Positions 42,329-51,449 of a DNA stretch of 64,000 nt are shown here, in pieces (within the stretch, counting starts at the first letter, position 1; every line of letters begins with the position of its first letter). The stretch is from positions 186,001 through 250,000 of the forward strand of contig NZ_PQSU01000006.1 in NCBI RefSeq assembly GCF_002920615.1, read 5' to 3'. The stretch comes from Streptomyces sp. Ru62. Lineage in GTDB: Bacteria > Actinomycetota > Actinomycetes > Streptomycetales > Streptomycetaceae. The notes under the pieces were generated by a model. It saw only the letters and a program-made list of their open reading frames with translations, had not been told where the DNA came from and ran no database searches. The position numbers were made by a program, and so were the translations under genes.

Positions 42329-43717
42329 ATGACTGCTGTGAACCCTGTCGCGCCCGCGGTGCCCGCGCCGTCCCGGGCGAGGCGCGTGGCCGCGCTGACC
42401 GGCGTGTCGCTGGGCTACTTCATGGTGCTGCTCGACACCACCGTGCTGTCCGTCGCCGAACCCGACCTGGCCGCGTCACTGCACACGTCGATGGCCGGCC
42501 TGCAGTGGGCCACCACCGGGTACACCGTGGTGTTCGCGGCTCTGCTGCTGTCGGCAGGGGCGGCGGCCGACCGGTTCGGAGCCCACCGGGTCTTCCGGAC
42601 CGGCACGGCCGTGTTCGCGCTCGCGTCCCTGCTCAGCTCCCTGGCCCCGAACCTGGGCGCGCTGCTGGTGCTGCGGGCGGTGTCCGGGGCGGCAGCGGCC
42701 GCCTGCGTCCCGGCCTCGACGGCACTGATCGCCCGTCTCTACCCGCGGCCTGCGGCGCGGGCCCGCGCGATCTCGGTGTGGGCCGCGGTCAGCGGGGCGG
42801 CCGTCGCGGCCGGCCCGATCGCCGGCGGCGCCCTGGTGGAGGCGGCCGGATGGCGGGCCGTGTTCCTGGTCAACGTGCCCCTCGGGCTGCTGGTGCTGGC
42901 CCTGACCCGGGGGCGGGCGGTGCGCTGCCCGCGCGGCACCGACCGCGTCGACTGGCCGGCCCAGGCCGCGGCCGTCGTGGTGCTGGCACTGCTCACGGAC
43001 GTCCTGATCGCCGCCGGCGCGGGCGCATGGGTCCACACCGCGTGGTCGGCGGGCGGGCTCGGCATCACGGTGACGGTGTTCACGCTGCTCGAACGACGCA
43101 GCCAGGCCCCGGTCGTGAACCGGACACTGCTGCGGTCGGCACCGGTGCGGGCCGGGCTGCTGGCGGGCGCGGTCACCAACTTCGCCCTGTCGGGTGCCCT
43201 GTTCGTGCTGCCGTTGCTGCTCCAGCGCGAACGCCACCTGAGCGCCCTGGAAACGGGCCTGGCGTTCCTGCCGCTGACCGTCCCCTTCGCCGTGAACCCG
43301 CCGCTGACCGGCAGGATCGTCGCCCGCACCGGCCCGCGGCCCCCGATCGTCGCCGGCCTGGCACTCCTGACCGCCGGAGGCACCGTCCTGGCCGGCACGG
43401 TCTTCGCGAGAGGCGCCTACGTCTGGCTCGGGGCGGGTCTGCTCCTCACCGGCTTCGGCATCTCCTTCGTCCTGCCGGCCCTCGTCGCGGCCGTCATCGG
43501 CGCTGCCCCGCCCGGCACGGCCGGCTCGGTCGGCGGCCTGCTCAACGCCGTCCGCCAGATCGGCGCCACCCTCGGTGTCGCCCTGATGGGCGCCGCCGCG
43601 ACCGCCGGCACGGGGTGGTCACTGCTGCTGTCGGGCGGCCTCTGCGCCCTCGCCTGGCCGGCCTTCGCGCTGACGCGGAACACCCCGGTGACGGGCGCGA
43701 GTTCGGGACGTAGGTGA
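42329..43717 (+). CDS. MFS transporter, DHA2-type drug exporter
   Basis: The 462-residue membrane protein has VSLGYFMVLLDTTVLSVAEPD as its first helix (motif D1), SAGAAADRFGAHRVFR as motif A, VSGAAVAAGPIAGGALVEAAGWRAVFLVNVP as motif C, and 12-14 helices in total. ATG 42329 lies about 11 bases after CCGGAGG. The divergent LysR gene suggests substrate-induced expression. The substrate is unknown; families of this kind export drugs or aromatic metabolites. Confidence 0.92.
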   Translation: MTAVNPVAPAVPAPSRARRVAALTGVSLGYFMVLLDTTVLSVAEPDLAASLHTSMAGLQWATTGYTVVFAALLLSAGAAADRFGAHRVFRTGTAVFALASLLSSLAPNLGALLVLRAVSGAAAAACVPASTALIARLYPRPAARARAISVWAAVSGAAVAAGPIAGGALVEAAGWRAVFLVNVPLGLLVLALTRGRAVRCPRGTDRVDWPAQAAAVVVLALLTDVLIAAGAGAWVHTAWSAGGLGITVTVFTLLERRSQAPVVNRTLLRSAPVRAGLLAGAVTNFALSGALFVLPLLLQRERHLSALETGLAFLPLTVPFAVNPPLTGRIVARTGPRPPIVAGLALLTAGGTVLAGTVFARGAYVWLGAGLLLTGFGISFVLPALVAAVIGAAPPGTAGSVGGLLNAVRQIGATLGVALMGAAATAGTGWSLLLSGGLCALAWPAFALTRNTPVTGASSGRR

Positions 43718-43823
43718 GGTGACCGAGCGGGTCGGGTTTCTTCGGGTGGATCGTCCGGTGTGGGCGGTGTCCGCGCTCGTACGGGCCGGAATACGCGCCG
43801 GCGGTCGCCGGTTGCCGCGGAAC

Positions 43824-44384
43824 ATGCACCAGTCTCCGGAGCCGCCCAGCGGCATACACCCACTGCTCGCCGGGCGCTTCAGCCCCTACCGGTTCGATCC
43901 GTCGGCGGTTGTCGACGACCATGCCCTTGAGCTGCTGCTGGAAGCGGCGCGGTGGGCACCGTCGGCGGGGAACTCCCAGCCCTGGGGCTTCTTCATCGGC
44001 CGGCCGGGTGAGCCGGAGCACGACCGGGTGCTCCCCCACCTCGCGCCGAGCTCGGCCCGCTGGGCGACGGACGCGGGCCTGCTCGTCGTCACGCTGGCGC
44101 GCCGGCACGTCGACGACTCGCAGTTGCTCTACTCCGAGTTCGCGGACCACGACCTCGGCCAGGCCGTCGCCCACATGACTGTGCAGGCCCAGGCCATGGG
44201 ACTGGCCGCGCACCAGTTCCGGGCCTTCGACCTGGAAGGGCTCGCCAAGGAGCTGGACCCGAACCCGGGCTGGGCGATCGTCTCCATGGTCGCGGTGGGC
44301 AAGGCGGCCGGCGGACCTCCGGAGGGCCGGGAGCGGCGCAGCGTCGCGGACCTGCGCTCCGCTCCCTGGTCGCCGGCGGAGTGA
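43824..44384 (+). CDS. Nitroreductase-family FMN oxidoreductase
   Basis: The 186-residue protein has the nitroreductase fold motifs: GRFSPYRFDPSAVVDDHALELLLEAARWAPSAGNSQPW near the N terminus (R-S/F-x-R and P-S-x-x-N-x-Q-P FMN contacts), central DLGQAVAHMTVQAQAMGLAAHQ, and C-terminal AIVSMVAVGKAAGGPPE with R-R-S. It reduces nitro, quinone or related groups with NAD(P)H. ATG 43824 is preferred; the frame is open back to GTG 43719, adding 35 basic residues. Confidence 0.88.
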   Translation: MHQSPEPPSGIHPLLAGRFSPYRFDPSAVVDDHALELLLEAARWAPSAGNSQPWGFFIGRPGEPEHDRVLPHLAPSSARWATDAGLLVVTLARRHVDDSQLLYSEFADHDLGQAVAHMTVQAQAMGLAAHQFRAFDLEGLAKELDPNPGWAIVSMVAVGKAAGGPPEGRERRSVADLRSAPWSPAE

Positions 44385-44700
44385 CAGCCGAACCGTGATC
44401 AGCCGACCGCCGTCGCGTGCAGCGCGCGATATCCCGTCCCCTGGCGTCTCGTCGCAACCACCAGAACCCGGAATCCCTCGCATCGACCGGGACCCGCGAC
44501 ATTCCCCGAGCGCCCGGGGATGGTGACTGGAAGAACGTGCGCCAACCAAATGGCCGAATCCGCTCCCGTCGGGTCCGTGCCGTCCGGGCGTATTCGTCGC
44601 GGGAGACGGGCGGGTCAACGCACGGACGGCGGATTTTGCGCACCGCCCCGGAGAATCCACCAAGAACTGGCGTCATCGCTGGACGGGCGGCCCGGGAAGG
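44385..44700. other. No gene seen
   Basis: About 315 bases with slightly higher AT content around 44480-44560. No supported frame, repeat or strong hairpin. Confidence 0.5.
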
Positions 44701-44973
44701 TCACGGGGTGTCGCCGGCCCAGTCGAAGCGGGCCGGGTCGCCGGGGCGCGGGTCGTACACCGCGCGGCCGCCGGCGCCGAACTGTCCCAGCTCGGTGGCC
44801 AGCGCGACGCCGGTGCCGACTTCGTCATGCGTCCGGCCGGTGATGTCGAGCAGCAGCCCGTCCAGCGGCCCGCCGACCAGTTCGGCGTAGCGCCGGTCCG
44901 GCCGCGGGCCAGGGTGGTCGTGGTCGGCGCCGTAGACCCGGCGGCGTAGCAGCTCCTCCTCATAACGGTCCAT
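44701..44973 (-). CDS. Small hypothetical protein, 90 residues
   Basis: ATG 44973 opens MDRYEEELLRRRVYGADHDH, followed by RRYAELVGGPLDGLLLDITG and a hydrophilic tail. Codon use is typical of the region and the acidic/basic N-terminal helix looks genuine. The YAELVGGPLDGLLLDI stretch resembles small actinobacterial proteins of unknown function. The upstream extension to 45111 lacks protein character. Function unknown. Confidence 0.65.
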   Translation of the reverse strand: MDRYEEELLRRRVYGADHDHPGPRPDRRYAELVGGPLDGLLLDITGRTHDEVGTGVALATELGQFGAGGRAVYDPRPGDPARFDWAGDTP

Positions 44974-45132
44974 CCGGTCAGCCTCGCATCCGCCACTGAC
45001 AGCGGGGTTCGCCGAGCCTGGTACGACTATCGGCGCCCGGGCTCGACTTGGTGTCGGGCTGTGATGGCCCCCGCTCGCAGCCGCCCGATTCGGCGCCTGC
45101 GCAGGACTCACCGGTGGGCAGTCCGTCAGGGT

Positions 45133-45558
45133 TCAACGCTCGGGCTCAGGCGTGACATCGCTGCCGTCGGGGACGGTCGGCGGGACCGGGGCGTCCCCCG
45201 GTCCGCGTGCGGCTGCCGCGAGGCTCTGACGCAGGTGTGTCAGACGGGCGATCTCCGCGTCCAGGACGGCCAGGCGACCGGCCACGACGTCGCTGAACTC
45301 GCCGGAGCCGCTGGTGCAGGATCTCGGCGGGTCCTGGACGAGGAGGTCGAGGTGATGGGCGCGGCGGCGGAGGTCGTCGAGGGTGAGGCCCAGGGCCAGC
45401 AGGTCGCGGATGACGCGGACGCGGGCCACTTCGGCGGGCCCGTACTCGCGTTGGCCGGACAGGGTGCGTGGCGGGGGCCGGAGGAGGCCGCGGGCCTCGT
45501 ACAGGCGCAGAGCGCGTGGTGTGGTGCCGGCCGCCGCCGCTGCCTCGCCGATCCGCAT
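45133..45558 (-). CDS. MerR-family regulator
   Basis: The 141-residue protein has the MerR winged helix MRIGEAAAAAGTTPRALRLY then EARGLLRPPPRTLSGQREYG, followed by the dimer helix DVVAGRLAVLDAEIARLTHL. A DPPRSCTSGSGEFS insert sits where effector-binding residues often occur. ATG 45558 starts at the motif. It lies 29 bases after the MDR-family dehydrogenase gene on the same strand, so the two are likely co-transcribed and the regulator may sense a toxic electrophile or quinone (inference). Confidence 0.9.
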   Translation of the reverse strand: MRIGEAAAAAGTTPRALRLYEARGLLRPPPRTLSGQREYGPAEVARVRVIRDLLALGLTLDDLRRRAHHLDLLVQDPPRSCTSGSGEFSDVVAGRLAVLDAEIARLTHLRQSLAAAARGPGDAPVPPTVPDGSDVTPEPER

Positions 45559-45587
45559 GCGCTCTCCCTGTCCTACGGCTCTACGTC

Positions 45588-46589
45588 CTACAGCTCCACG
45601 ATGGTCGCCCCGAAGGAACGGCCTGCGATCAGTTCGGGCAACGCCTCCGGGGCGCGCCCGATTCCGTGGACCGTGGTGTACGGGAACCGGATGTCGCCCG
45701 CCCGCAGCCAGTCCCCGAAGCGGGCCTCCCACTCCTCCTCGACGTCCGGGTGGTCCACGCCGCTGTAGCCGGCGATCGTGATGCCCCTGGTCAGCAGCCG
45801 GTACGTGTCGAGCACAGCCGGCGCGCTCCCGCCCGCTCGGTCCGGGGACAGCTGACCGTCCAGTGCGCCCACCAGGGCGAACCGGGCTCCGCGGTTGGCA
45901 GCGTGGACCGCGGCCGTCAGTTGTTCCCCGCCCACGGTGTCCAGGACGACGTCGATGCCGTCCGGCACGGCCTCGGCGAGCTGCGAGGCGATCGGGGCCG
46001 CTCCGCGCAGAACTGTGGCGTCGTAGCCGAGTTCCCGCTCAAGACGCAGGGCCTTGTCCGGTGAGCCGGTGCTGCCGACCAACCGGGCGGCACCCAGCAG
46101 CCGGGCGATCTGGCCCGCCAGAGTGCCAACGGCGCCGGCGGCCCCGGTCACGAACACGGTGTCGCCCTCATGGACCTCGGCCAGCCGGGTCAACGCGCCG
46201 TACGCGGCGGAGCCCTGGGCGAGGTGGGCCACCGGGTCGGGCAGGATGCCCTCCAGCGGCCTGCACTCGGCGGCGACGGGCGTCGCGTACTCCCGCCAGC
46301 CCTGCAGGTGCAGCACCAACTGGCCCTTCTTCAGCGGACCGTCGACCACCTCGCCGATCGCGGGGCCGAACAGGGTGTCGCCGGGGTGCAGCGGCGGCAG
46401 GGGGACATCGCGGGTCTCGCCTCCGATGAGGGTGCGCAATCCCGGGAAGACGAGGAAATGGGTGTTGCGGACGAGTACCTGGCCGACCTCGGGCCGCGGA
46501 ACGGGGCCCCGCACCAGGGTGAAGTCCTCCGGAGCCGGCAGTCCGGAGGGGCGGCGGGCCAGACGTACAAGACGATGAGTCGCGTTCAT
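45588..46589 (-). CDS. MDR-family NADP-dependent oxidoreductase (leukotriene B4 dehydrogenase / curcumin reductase type)
   Basis: The 333-residue protein follows the zinc-free MDR pattern: PEVGQVLVRNTHFLVFPGLR, the cofactor site DTVFVTGAAGAVGTLAGQIA (about 142-161), GIDVVLDTVGGEQL and the C-terminal HGIGRAPEALPELIAGRSFG. No structural zinc cysteines are present. Relatives reduce alpha,beta-unsaturated ketones with NADPH. The following MerR gene is its probable regulator. Confidence 0.9.
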   Translation of the reverse strand: MNATHRLVRLARRPSGLPAPEDFTLVRGPVPRPEVGQVLVRNTHFLVFPGLRTLIGGETRDVPLPPLHPGDTLFGPAIGEVVDGPLKKGQLVLHLQGWREYATPVAAECRPLEGILPDPVAHLAQGSAAYGALTRLAEVHEGDTVFVTGAAGAVGTLAGQIARLLGAARLVGSTGSPDKALRLERELGYDATVLRGAAPIASQLAEAVPDGIDVVLDTVGGEQLTAAVHAANRGARFALVGALDGQLSPDRAGGSAPAVLDTYRLLTRGITIAGYSGVDHPDVEEEWEARFGDWLRAGDIRFPYTTVHGIGRAPEALPELIAGRSFGATIVEL

Positions 46590-46723
46590 GTCCGGACGCT
46601 AAGCCTTGACCCGTGGGTCAGGGGCAAGACGGCGAGCGTGTGGTCGCGGGGGCACCGTGGCATCGTGCCGAGCGAGCCAGGGGGGCCGGCCGACGGAGGC
46701 CGGAGCAGGGATACCCTCGGACG

Positions 46724-47707
46724 ATGTCGAATCGGGCGGTGACAACGGGAGTAGGTCTCGCGCGGGTGCTGGCGCACTGCGGGGGCAGTCCATCAGCAGC
46801 CGTGCACTATCTGGCGGGTGCCATCGCCTCCGCACCGGAGGACCCCGAGCCCTATGCGGTCCTTGCCGAGTTGTGGAGGGACGAGCAGTCGGAGCTGGCC
46901 GAGGTGGTGCGGGGTGCCGACTCGTTGAGGACGGTCCTGGCGCAGTCGTACATCAGCTTCCTTCAGGACGACATGGACGGCGCGGCACTGGCGATCGGAT
47001 CGGTCACGGGTGTGCGACCCGACATCGCCTGGAGCCGCGCACCGTGGTTCGGCGATGAACGATTTCTCGGTGGGGTGAGTGCCGACGCGCTGGCCGAGGC
47101 CGCCATGCGGACGATGGACCGTGGCCATGATCTGGACACCGAAAGCATGCGGGAACGATTCCGGCCCTGGTTCGAGGCCATCGACGTGGTCTCCGCCCGC
47201 CAACCGTTGCCGGAGGCGCTGGCCAAGATGGCGATCCTGCTGCGGGCATGCGGTCTCACCGACGCGTCGTTCGCCCTCTGCGACCAGGCGGACTCCGTTG
47301 AGCGGATCATGCTGACGGAAGTCGTGCGCGCGGGCACGTGGCGCAAGCTGGGTGATCTCCGGCAGACCGTGGCGGCGTTCGAGCGCGCTCTCGCCCTGGA
47401 ACCGGCCAACTGGTCGCTCTACCTCGACCTGGCCGATGTGCGTGCTGAGCAGGGCGACTTCGCCTCCGCGGTCCGGCTGGTCGATCAGGGGCTGCGGTAC
47501 GAGCCGGCGGAGCTCTCACTTCGCGCGGCCGGGGCCGCCTACCGTGCACGACTCACCGGCTCGCGTGCCGATCTGAGCGAACTCATGGAACTGGCACCGA
47601 ACCTGCCGAACGACTCGTACCGGGACCTGCTGATCGATCACGCGTGTGCCGGCCCCGCGCTGCCTGCCGAACTCGTGGCTGCGGCCCGGCGCGTGAAGAA
47701 CAGCTGA
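46724..47707 (+). CDS. Tetratricopeptide-repeat protein
   Basis: The 327-residue protein has TPR-type helical pairs: AVHYLAGAIASAPEDPEPYAVLAELW near the start, then GDLRQTVAAFERALALEPANWSLYLDLADV and GDFASAVRLVDQGLRYEPAELSLRAAGAAY at about 205-265. The middle 100 residues (DSLRTVLAQSYISF, the PWFGDERFLGGV stretch) are helical but not clear TPRs. It is soluble with no signal peptide. Such proteins scaffold protein contacts; the partner is not apparent. It is divergent from the MDR gene. Confidence 0.85.
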   Translation: MSNRAVTTGVGLARVLAHCGGSPSAAVHYLAGAIASAPEDPEPYAVLAELWRDEQSELAEVVRGADSLRTVLAQSYISFLQDDMDGAALAIGSVTGVRPDIAWSRAPWFGDERFLGGVSADALAEAAMRTMDRGHDLDTESMRERFRPWFEAIDVVSARQPLPEALAKMAILLRACGLTDASFALCDQADSVERIMLTEVVRAGTWRKLGDLRQTVAAFERALALEPANWSLYLDLADVRAEQGDFASAVRLVDQGLRYEPAELSLRAAGAAYRARLTGSRADLSELMELAPNLPNDSYRDLLIDHACAGPALPAELVAAARRVKNS

Positions 47708-47832
47708 GGCGGACGCCGCCGTCCTTTGTTCGCCACCCGATCCGGTCACAGAGTCATCACCGATTGCACACATTGCTTACCTTCCGTTTACGCTCCTCCC
47801 TGCACCACACGCACCACCCAGGGAGGGGCCCC

Positions 47833-48528
47833 GTGGCCAACTGGAAGCTCATCGGCGGCATCGCAGGCAGTGTCATCGTCATCGGCGCTGTCGGCAACGC
47901 CGTCAACGGCGACAACGGCGACAAGGACAACGCCTCCGCCACACCGGCCCCGTCGAGCGTCGCCTCCAGCGCCGCCGCCACGCCGACACCCGCCGACGCC
48001 GACGCGGACGCCGACAGCAAGGCCGGCGCGGTGTCACAGGAGGACGAGAAGAAGGCAGTGCCCGATTTCGTCGGCATGGGCCTCCAGTCCGCCCAGGACC
48101 ACGCCCAGGAGACCGGCTTCTACAGGCTCACCTCGCACGACTCCTCCGGCCGCGCCCGTATGCAGATCCTCGACCGCGACTGGAAGGTCTGCTCCCAGAA
48201 CATCAGGGCCGGGACGACGACGGCCACCACCACGAAGCTCGACTTCGGCGCGGTCAAGCTGTCCGAGACGTGCCCGGCCGAGGACCAGGACGAGCCGTCG
48301 GCCGCCGGCGGGACGATGCCGGACTTCCACGGCAAGAGCGTGAAGGCCGCTCGCCAGGCGCTGGACAGCGGCACGTCCCTCACCGTCAACGACGTCAGCG
48401 GCGAGGACCGGTTCGTGCTGTTGGAGTCGAACTGGCAGGTGTGCGGCCAGAAGCCGGCCGCGGGCGCGAAGCTGAACGGGCAGCCGGTCACGCTGAACGC
48501 GGTGAAGTACGGGGAGAACTGCCCGTAG
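47833..48528 (+). CDS. Membrane-anchored protein with two PASTA-like domains
   Basis: The 231-residue protein starts at GTG 47833 after GGGAGGGG. One N-terminal hydrophobic segment (LIGGIAGSVIVIGAVGNAV) is followed by a disordered Ala/Thr/Asp-rich spacer (about 25-72), then two PASTA-like units: VPDFVGMGLQSAQDHAQETG (about 77-96) and MPDFHGKSVKAARQALDSG (about 160-178). Each ends with WxVCxQ. PASTA domains bind peptidoglycan or muropeptides; without a kinase this is probably a wall-associated protein. Confidence 0.85.
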   Translation: MANWKLIGGIAGSVIVIGAVGNAVNGDNGDKDNASATPAPSSVASSAAATPTPADADADADSKAGAVSQEDEKKAVPDFVGMGLQSAQDHAQETGFYRLTSHDSSGRARMQILDRDWKVCSQNIRAGTTTATTTKLDFGAVKLSETCPAEDQDEPSAAGGTMPDFHGKSVKAARQALDSGTSLTVNDVSGEDRFVLLESNWQVCGQKPAAGAKLNGQPVTLNAVKYGENCP

Positions 48529-48537
48529 ACACAGGTG

Positions 48538-48565
48538 AGGCCCGGCGCGCCACTCCCCCGGGCCT
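48538..48565 (+). terminator. Hairpin after PASTA gene
   Basis: AGGCCCGG (48538-48545) pairs with CCGGGCCT (48558-48565) ten bases after the stop codon. The remaining 415 bases to the next gene show no supported feature. Confidence 0.6.
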
Positions 48566-48980
48566 CCACCACCCGCCACCCGCGCCGACCGCGCTGAGAG
48601 AGGCCGACGATTCACGCCAAGGACAGCCGGGCGTCGGTCAGTGGCCGGGCCAGATCCCCGGACGATGCCACGATCAGTCTTCACTGTCAGCGGTGGGCGG
48701 CGCGGTTCATCTCGACGACGTCCTCCGGCGCGGGGTCGGCCGGGAGGGCGGCGAACCGTTCCGGCATGCTGTCGCGACCACCACACCACCGCATCACCCC
48801 GCCACCGCTCCCCCTGCACCTCGGCACCTCGGCGACCGGCCGCACGGGCAGCCGAGGTCCGCCCGTGCGACGTGCGTCGTCCCGTGCGGCGGAGGGTTCG
48901 GTGCGTGCCGAACCGTCCGGCCCGTAACGTGCGGAGTCCTGTGCGGGAGACGCCCGCGATGATGACGCCGGAGGCCACTC

Positions 48981-49580
48981 GTGCCGGAGACAGACCTGAA
49001 GCAACAGCTCGTGGAGCGGTTCCAGGAGGTCAACGGCGACCATCCGATGACCGATGCGGACGACGTGTACGTCAGCACGCAGTTCGTGGTCCTGGAGGAA
49101 CTGTGCGCGGTGCTGGGCCGCGAAGCCGACGAGGTCCGTCGGCTGATGCTGGGGCGGTGCCTGCCGCTTCCGGGGTATCTGCGTTCCGACGGTGCCGAGA
49201 TGGTGCCGGCCGACCTGTTCGCTCTCGCCGACGAGGCCGGCGGCGTGGACCTGCTCGAAGCGTGGTTCACCGCCCACTGGGCCGACCCGGCCACCGGCAA
49301 GGCGGAGTGGGACGCGTATCTCAGCGGGCAGTATGTGTGTCTGCACTCGGTGACCCCGGCCACCATTCAGCGCAAGGATCACCTGACGGCCGCGATCGGT
49401 GCCGCGGCGGACGAGCTGGACGCCGGTTCGGCGCGGTGCTCCGAGCGGCTGCACGCTCTGGTCGACGAACTCGATGTCCTGGAACCGGCCTTCACGGATT
49501 ATGACCGTCTCCGGTTCGGCGGACCCACGTCCCGGGACACCTGCATCGACGCCATGCGCGCCCGCTTCCCGCGCACGTGA
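48981..49580 (+). CDS. DUF6058-family protein (natural-product-associated)
   Basis: The 199-residue soluble protein starts at GTG 48981 behind GGAGG. It has DDVYVSTQFVVLEELCAVLG, then RCLPLPGYLRSDGAEMVPAD and the C-terminal FTDYDRLRFGGPTSRDTCID with an ARFPR end. I associate this pattern with DUF6058, a family often annotated as natural product biosynthesis protein. Catalytic role unknown. It neighbours a TetR regulator and an NRPS remnant. Confidence 0.8.
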   Translation: MPETDLKQQLVERFQEVNGDHPMTDADDVYVSTQFVVLEELCAVLGREADEVRRLMLGRCLPLPGYLRSDGAEMVPADLFALADEAGGVDLLEAWFTAHWADPATGKAEWDAYLSGQYVCLHSVTPATIQRKDHLTAAIGAAADELDAGSARCSERLHALVDELDVLEPAFTDYDRLRFGGPTSRDTCIDAMRARFPRT

Positions 49581-49659
49581 GTGGACGTTTTCGCCTCGTC
49601 CCGGCCGTGTCCGGCGCGTTCGGCCGCGTCGTGCAGGGTCCGGCGCCGGCCAGCCGTCG

Positions 49660-50274
49660 TCAGCGGCCTGTCGGCAGGTCCTCCTCGCGCGCCGGGTGCG
49701 GGCGGAGGGAGGGAAGGGTCAGCTGCCACCAGTCGGTCAGGCGGTCGGTGACGACGGCCGTGCCTTCGAGCGCCTCGGTGAGGGCGCAGAGGCCGAAGAA
49801 CGCGCGCACCAGGGTACGGGCCGTGCGGGCGGGGCGGATGTGCGCGTACAGGTGGCCGGCGAGCCGGGCCTGCGCGAGCAGTCGCGTGGCGGCGGCGGTC
49901 CACAGGGCGAAGGGGTCGGGAAGGGGGGCGTTGATGGTGGCGCGCTCGGCCCACAGGCGGGCGCCGGCACGCGTCACCGGGTCCTCGGCGAGGGCATGGG
50001 CGATGTCGTAGCTGAGGGCGACGAGCCGCTCGACCGGGGGGACCGCCTCGTCCGCGTAGCGTGCGGCGAGTTGTGACCACGTGGCGAACCGGTCCTGGAC
50101 GACGGCGACGGCGATGCCCTCCTTGCCGGCGTAGTGGAAATAGACGGCGCCGCTGGTGCGGCCCGACCGGGCGCTCATGTCGTTGACGCTGGTGGCCGCG
50201 TACCCCTGTTCGGCGAAGAGCTGGGCAGCCGCTTCCAGCAGTGATCTACGGGTTGCCTTCGCCCGTTCCTGCAA
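49660..50274 (-). CDS. TetR-family regulator, ScbR/gamma-butyrolactone-receptor-like
   Basis: The 204-residue protein has a TetR helix-turn-helix (RRSLLEAAAQLFAEQGYAAT then SVNDMSARSGRTSGAVYFHY) in the form usual for ScbR/ArpA-type receptors: (S/T)-x-x-(D/E)-(I/M)-x-x-(R/A)-(A/S)-G-x-(T)-x-G-A-(L/V)-Y-F-H-F/Y. The ligand domain contains AHALAEDPVTRAGARLWAER, also ScbR-like. No butyrolactone synthase (AfsA) is nearby. It may control the divergent HAD and NRPS-remnant genes or a cluster elsewhere. Confidence 0.88.
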   Translation of the reverse strand: MQERAKATRRSLLEAAAQLFAEQGYAATSVNDMSARSGRTSGAVYFHYAGKEGIAVAVVQDRFATWSQLAARYADEAVPPVERLVALSYDIAHALAEDPVTRAGARLWAERATINAPLPDPFALWTAAATRLLAQARLAGHLYAHIRPARTARTLVRAFFGLCALTEALEGTAVVTDRLTDWWQLTLPSLRPHPAREEDLPTGR

Positions 50275-50674
50275 CGTCCCGTCCGCCCTCGCTCGGTTCT
50301 TCCACCGGCCACGAATTCAGTGCGCCAGCGTACGCCTGGCGCAGAATAGGTCACACTCGCGCGGCAATTACGCATTTCTTTCGAAAGGGAACGCGGCCGG
50401 GTGGTGAGGGGCGCGGGTTCGTGCCGGGTGCGGCACGACCGTGCGCGTGTGCCAACTGGGGTGTCGTGACAGTCGTGTTGACGATGCCGATAGCGAACCT
50501 GCCGCCGTCGCCGCCACACGGCCATACGCCCGGATCCCGGTCCCGTCGAGTCACTGAATAGAGTTATTGCCCGATTTGCCGTGACGGAAATAACGTAGCC
50601 GCCACTATCTTTCCGTTTCCTGTGAATGGTCGGAAATGTCGTACGCCATGCGTGCGGACACCTAGGAGGCCCTC
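50275..50674. promoter_or_regulatory. Divergent control region of TetR and HAD genes
   Basis: Four hundred bases with locally low GC (50330-50390 and 50555-50660). CTTTCGAAAG at 50378-50387 is a perfect palindrome and a candidate operator. No gene supported. Confidence 0.4.
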
Positions 50675-51394
50675 GTGAGCGCCACGGTCAACGCTCTTCT
50701 CGACTGGTCGCCCGAAGCCGTCGTCTTCGACTGTGACGGCACCCTGATGGACAGCGAACGTCACTGGCGGGAAGCCCGCAACCGGGCCTTCCGGGAGTAC
50801 GGGCTCCAGCCGCCGCCGGGGTTCGCGGAGCAGGCCACGGGCCTGCACTACGAGGACTGCGGCCGACTGATGGCGCGGTCGGCGCACAAGCCGGAACTGG
50901 CGGAAGCGCTGGCGGCCGCGCTTCTCGACCACTTCCTGGAGCTCGTCACCGACGACCCGGTGACGATGCCGGGCGCGGCCCGGCTCGTCCGGCTGCTCTC
51001 CGCCCGGCTGCCGCTGGCGGTGGCCAGCAACTGCCCGAGAGTGGTGGTGGAGGGCAGCCTGGAACGGGCCGGGCTGCGCTCGCACTTCCAGCACATCGTC
51101 GCCCCCGACACCGGGGACCGCCTGCGTCCCAAGCCGCACCCGGACCTCTACGCCATGGCGGCCCGCCTCTGCGGTGTCCGCCCGCACCGGGCGCTGGCCA
51201 TCGAGGACTCCCTGACCGGTGTGGAAGCGGCCCACCGCGCCGGACTGCGGGTCCTGGGCGTCGGCCCCCGGCCGCCGGGCGACGGCGCCACCCGGGCCGA
51301 CCTGTGGTTACCGGCGCTCGACGCCCCTGAACTGCTGGCCTGGGCCCACTCCTCGGACACTCCCGGTCCGGCGCCGGAACCCTGGGGTCCATGA
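50675..51394 (+). CDS. HAD-superfamily phosphatase (phosphoglycolate phosphatase / beta-phosphoglucomutase type)
   Basis: The 239-residue protein has HAD motif I VVFDCDGTLMDSE (Asp at about 19 and 21), a helical cap, motif II ASNCP, motif III RLRPKPHPDLY and motif IV AIEDSLTGVEAA. It starts at GTG 50675 with AGGAGG at 50663-50668. The substrate is unknown. Its stop overlaps an ATG at 51391 that begins the decayed NRPS adenylation tail, so it was probably part of the same operon. Confidence 0.9.
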   Translation: MSATVNALLDWSPEAVVFDCDGTLMDSERHWREARNRAFREYGLQPPPGFAEQATGLHYEDCGRLMARSAHKPELAEALAAALLDHFLELVTDDPVTMPGAARLVRLLSARLPLAVASNCPRVVVEGSLERAGLRSHFQHIVAPDTGDRLRPKPHPDLYAMAARLCGVRPHRALAIEDSLTGVEAAHRAGLRVLGVGPRPPGDGATRADLWLPALDAPELLAWAHSSDTPGPAPEPWGP

Positions 51395-51449
51395 CCCTTG
51401 CCGTGGGGCGAGCCGATCGTGACGCGGCCACCGCGCGGATCGACGGTAC

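Noticed and set aside
43719..43823. Longer N terminus for the nitroreductase from GTG 43719
   Set aside because: The added 35 residues are basic and fall outside the nitroreductase fold; ATG 43824 gives the usual family length.
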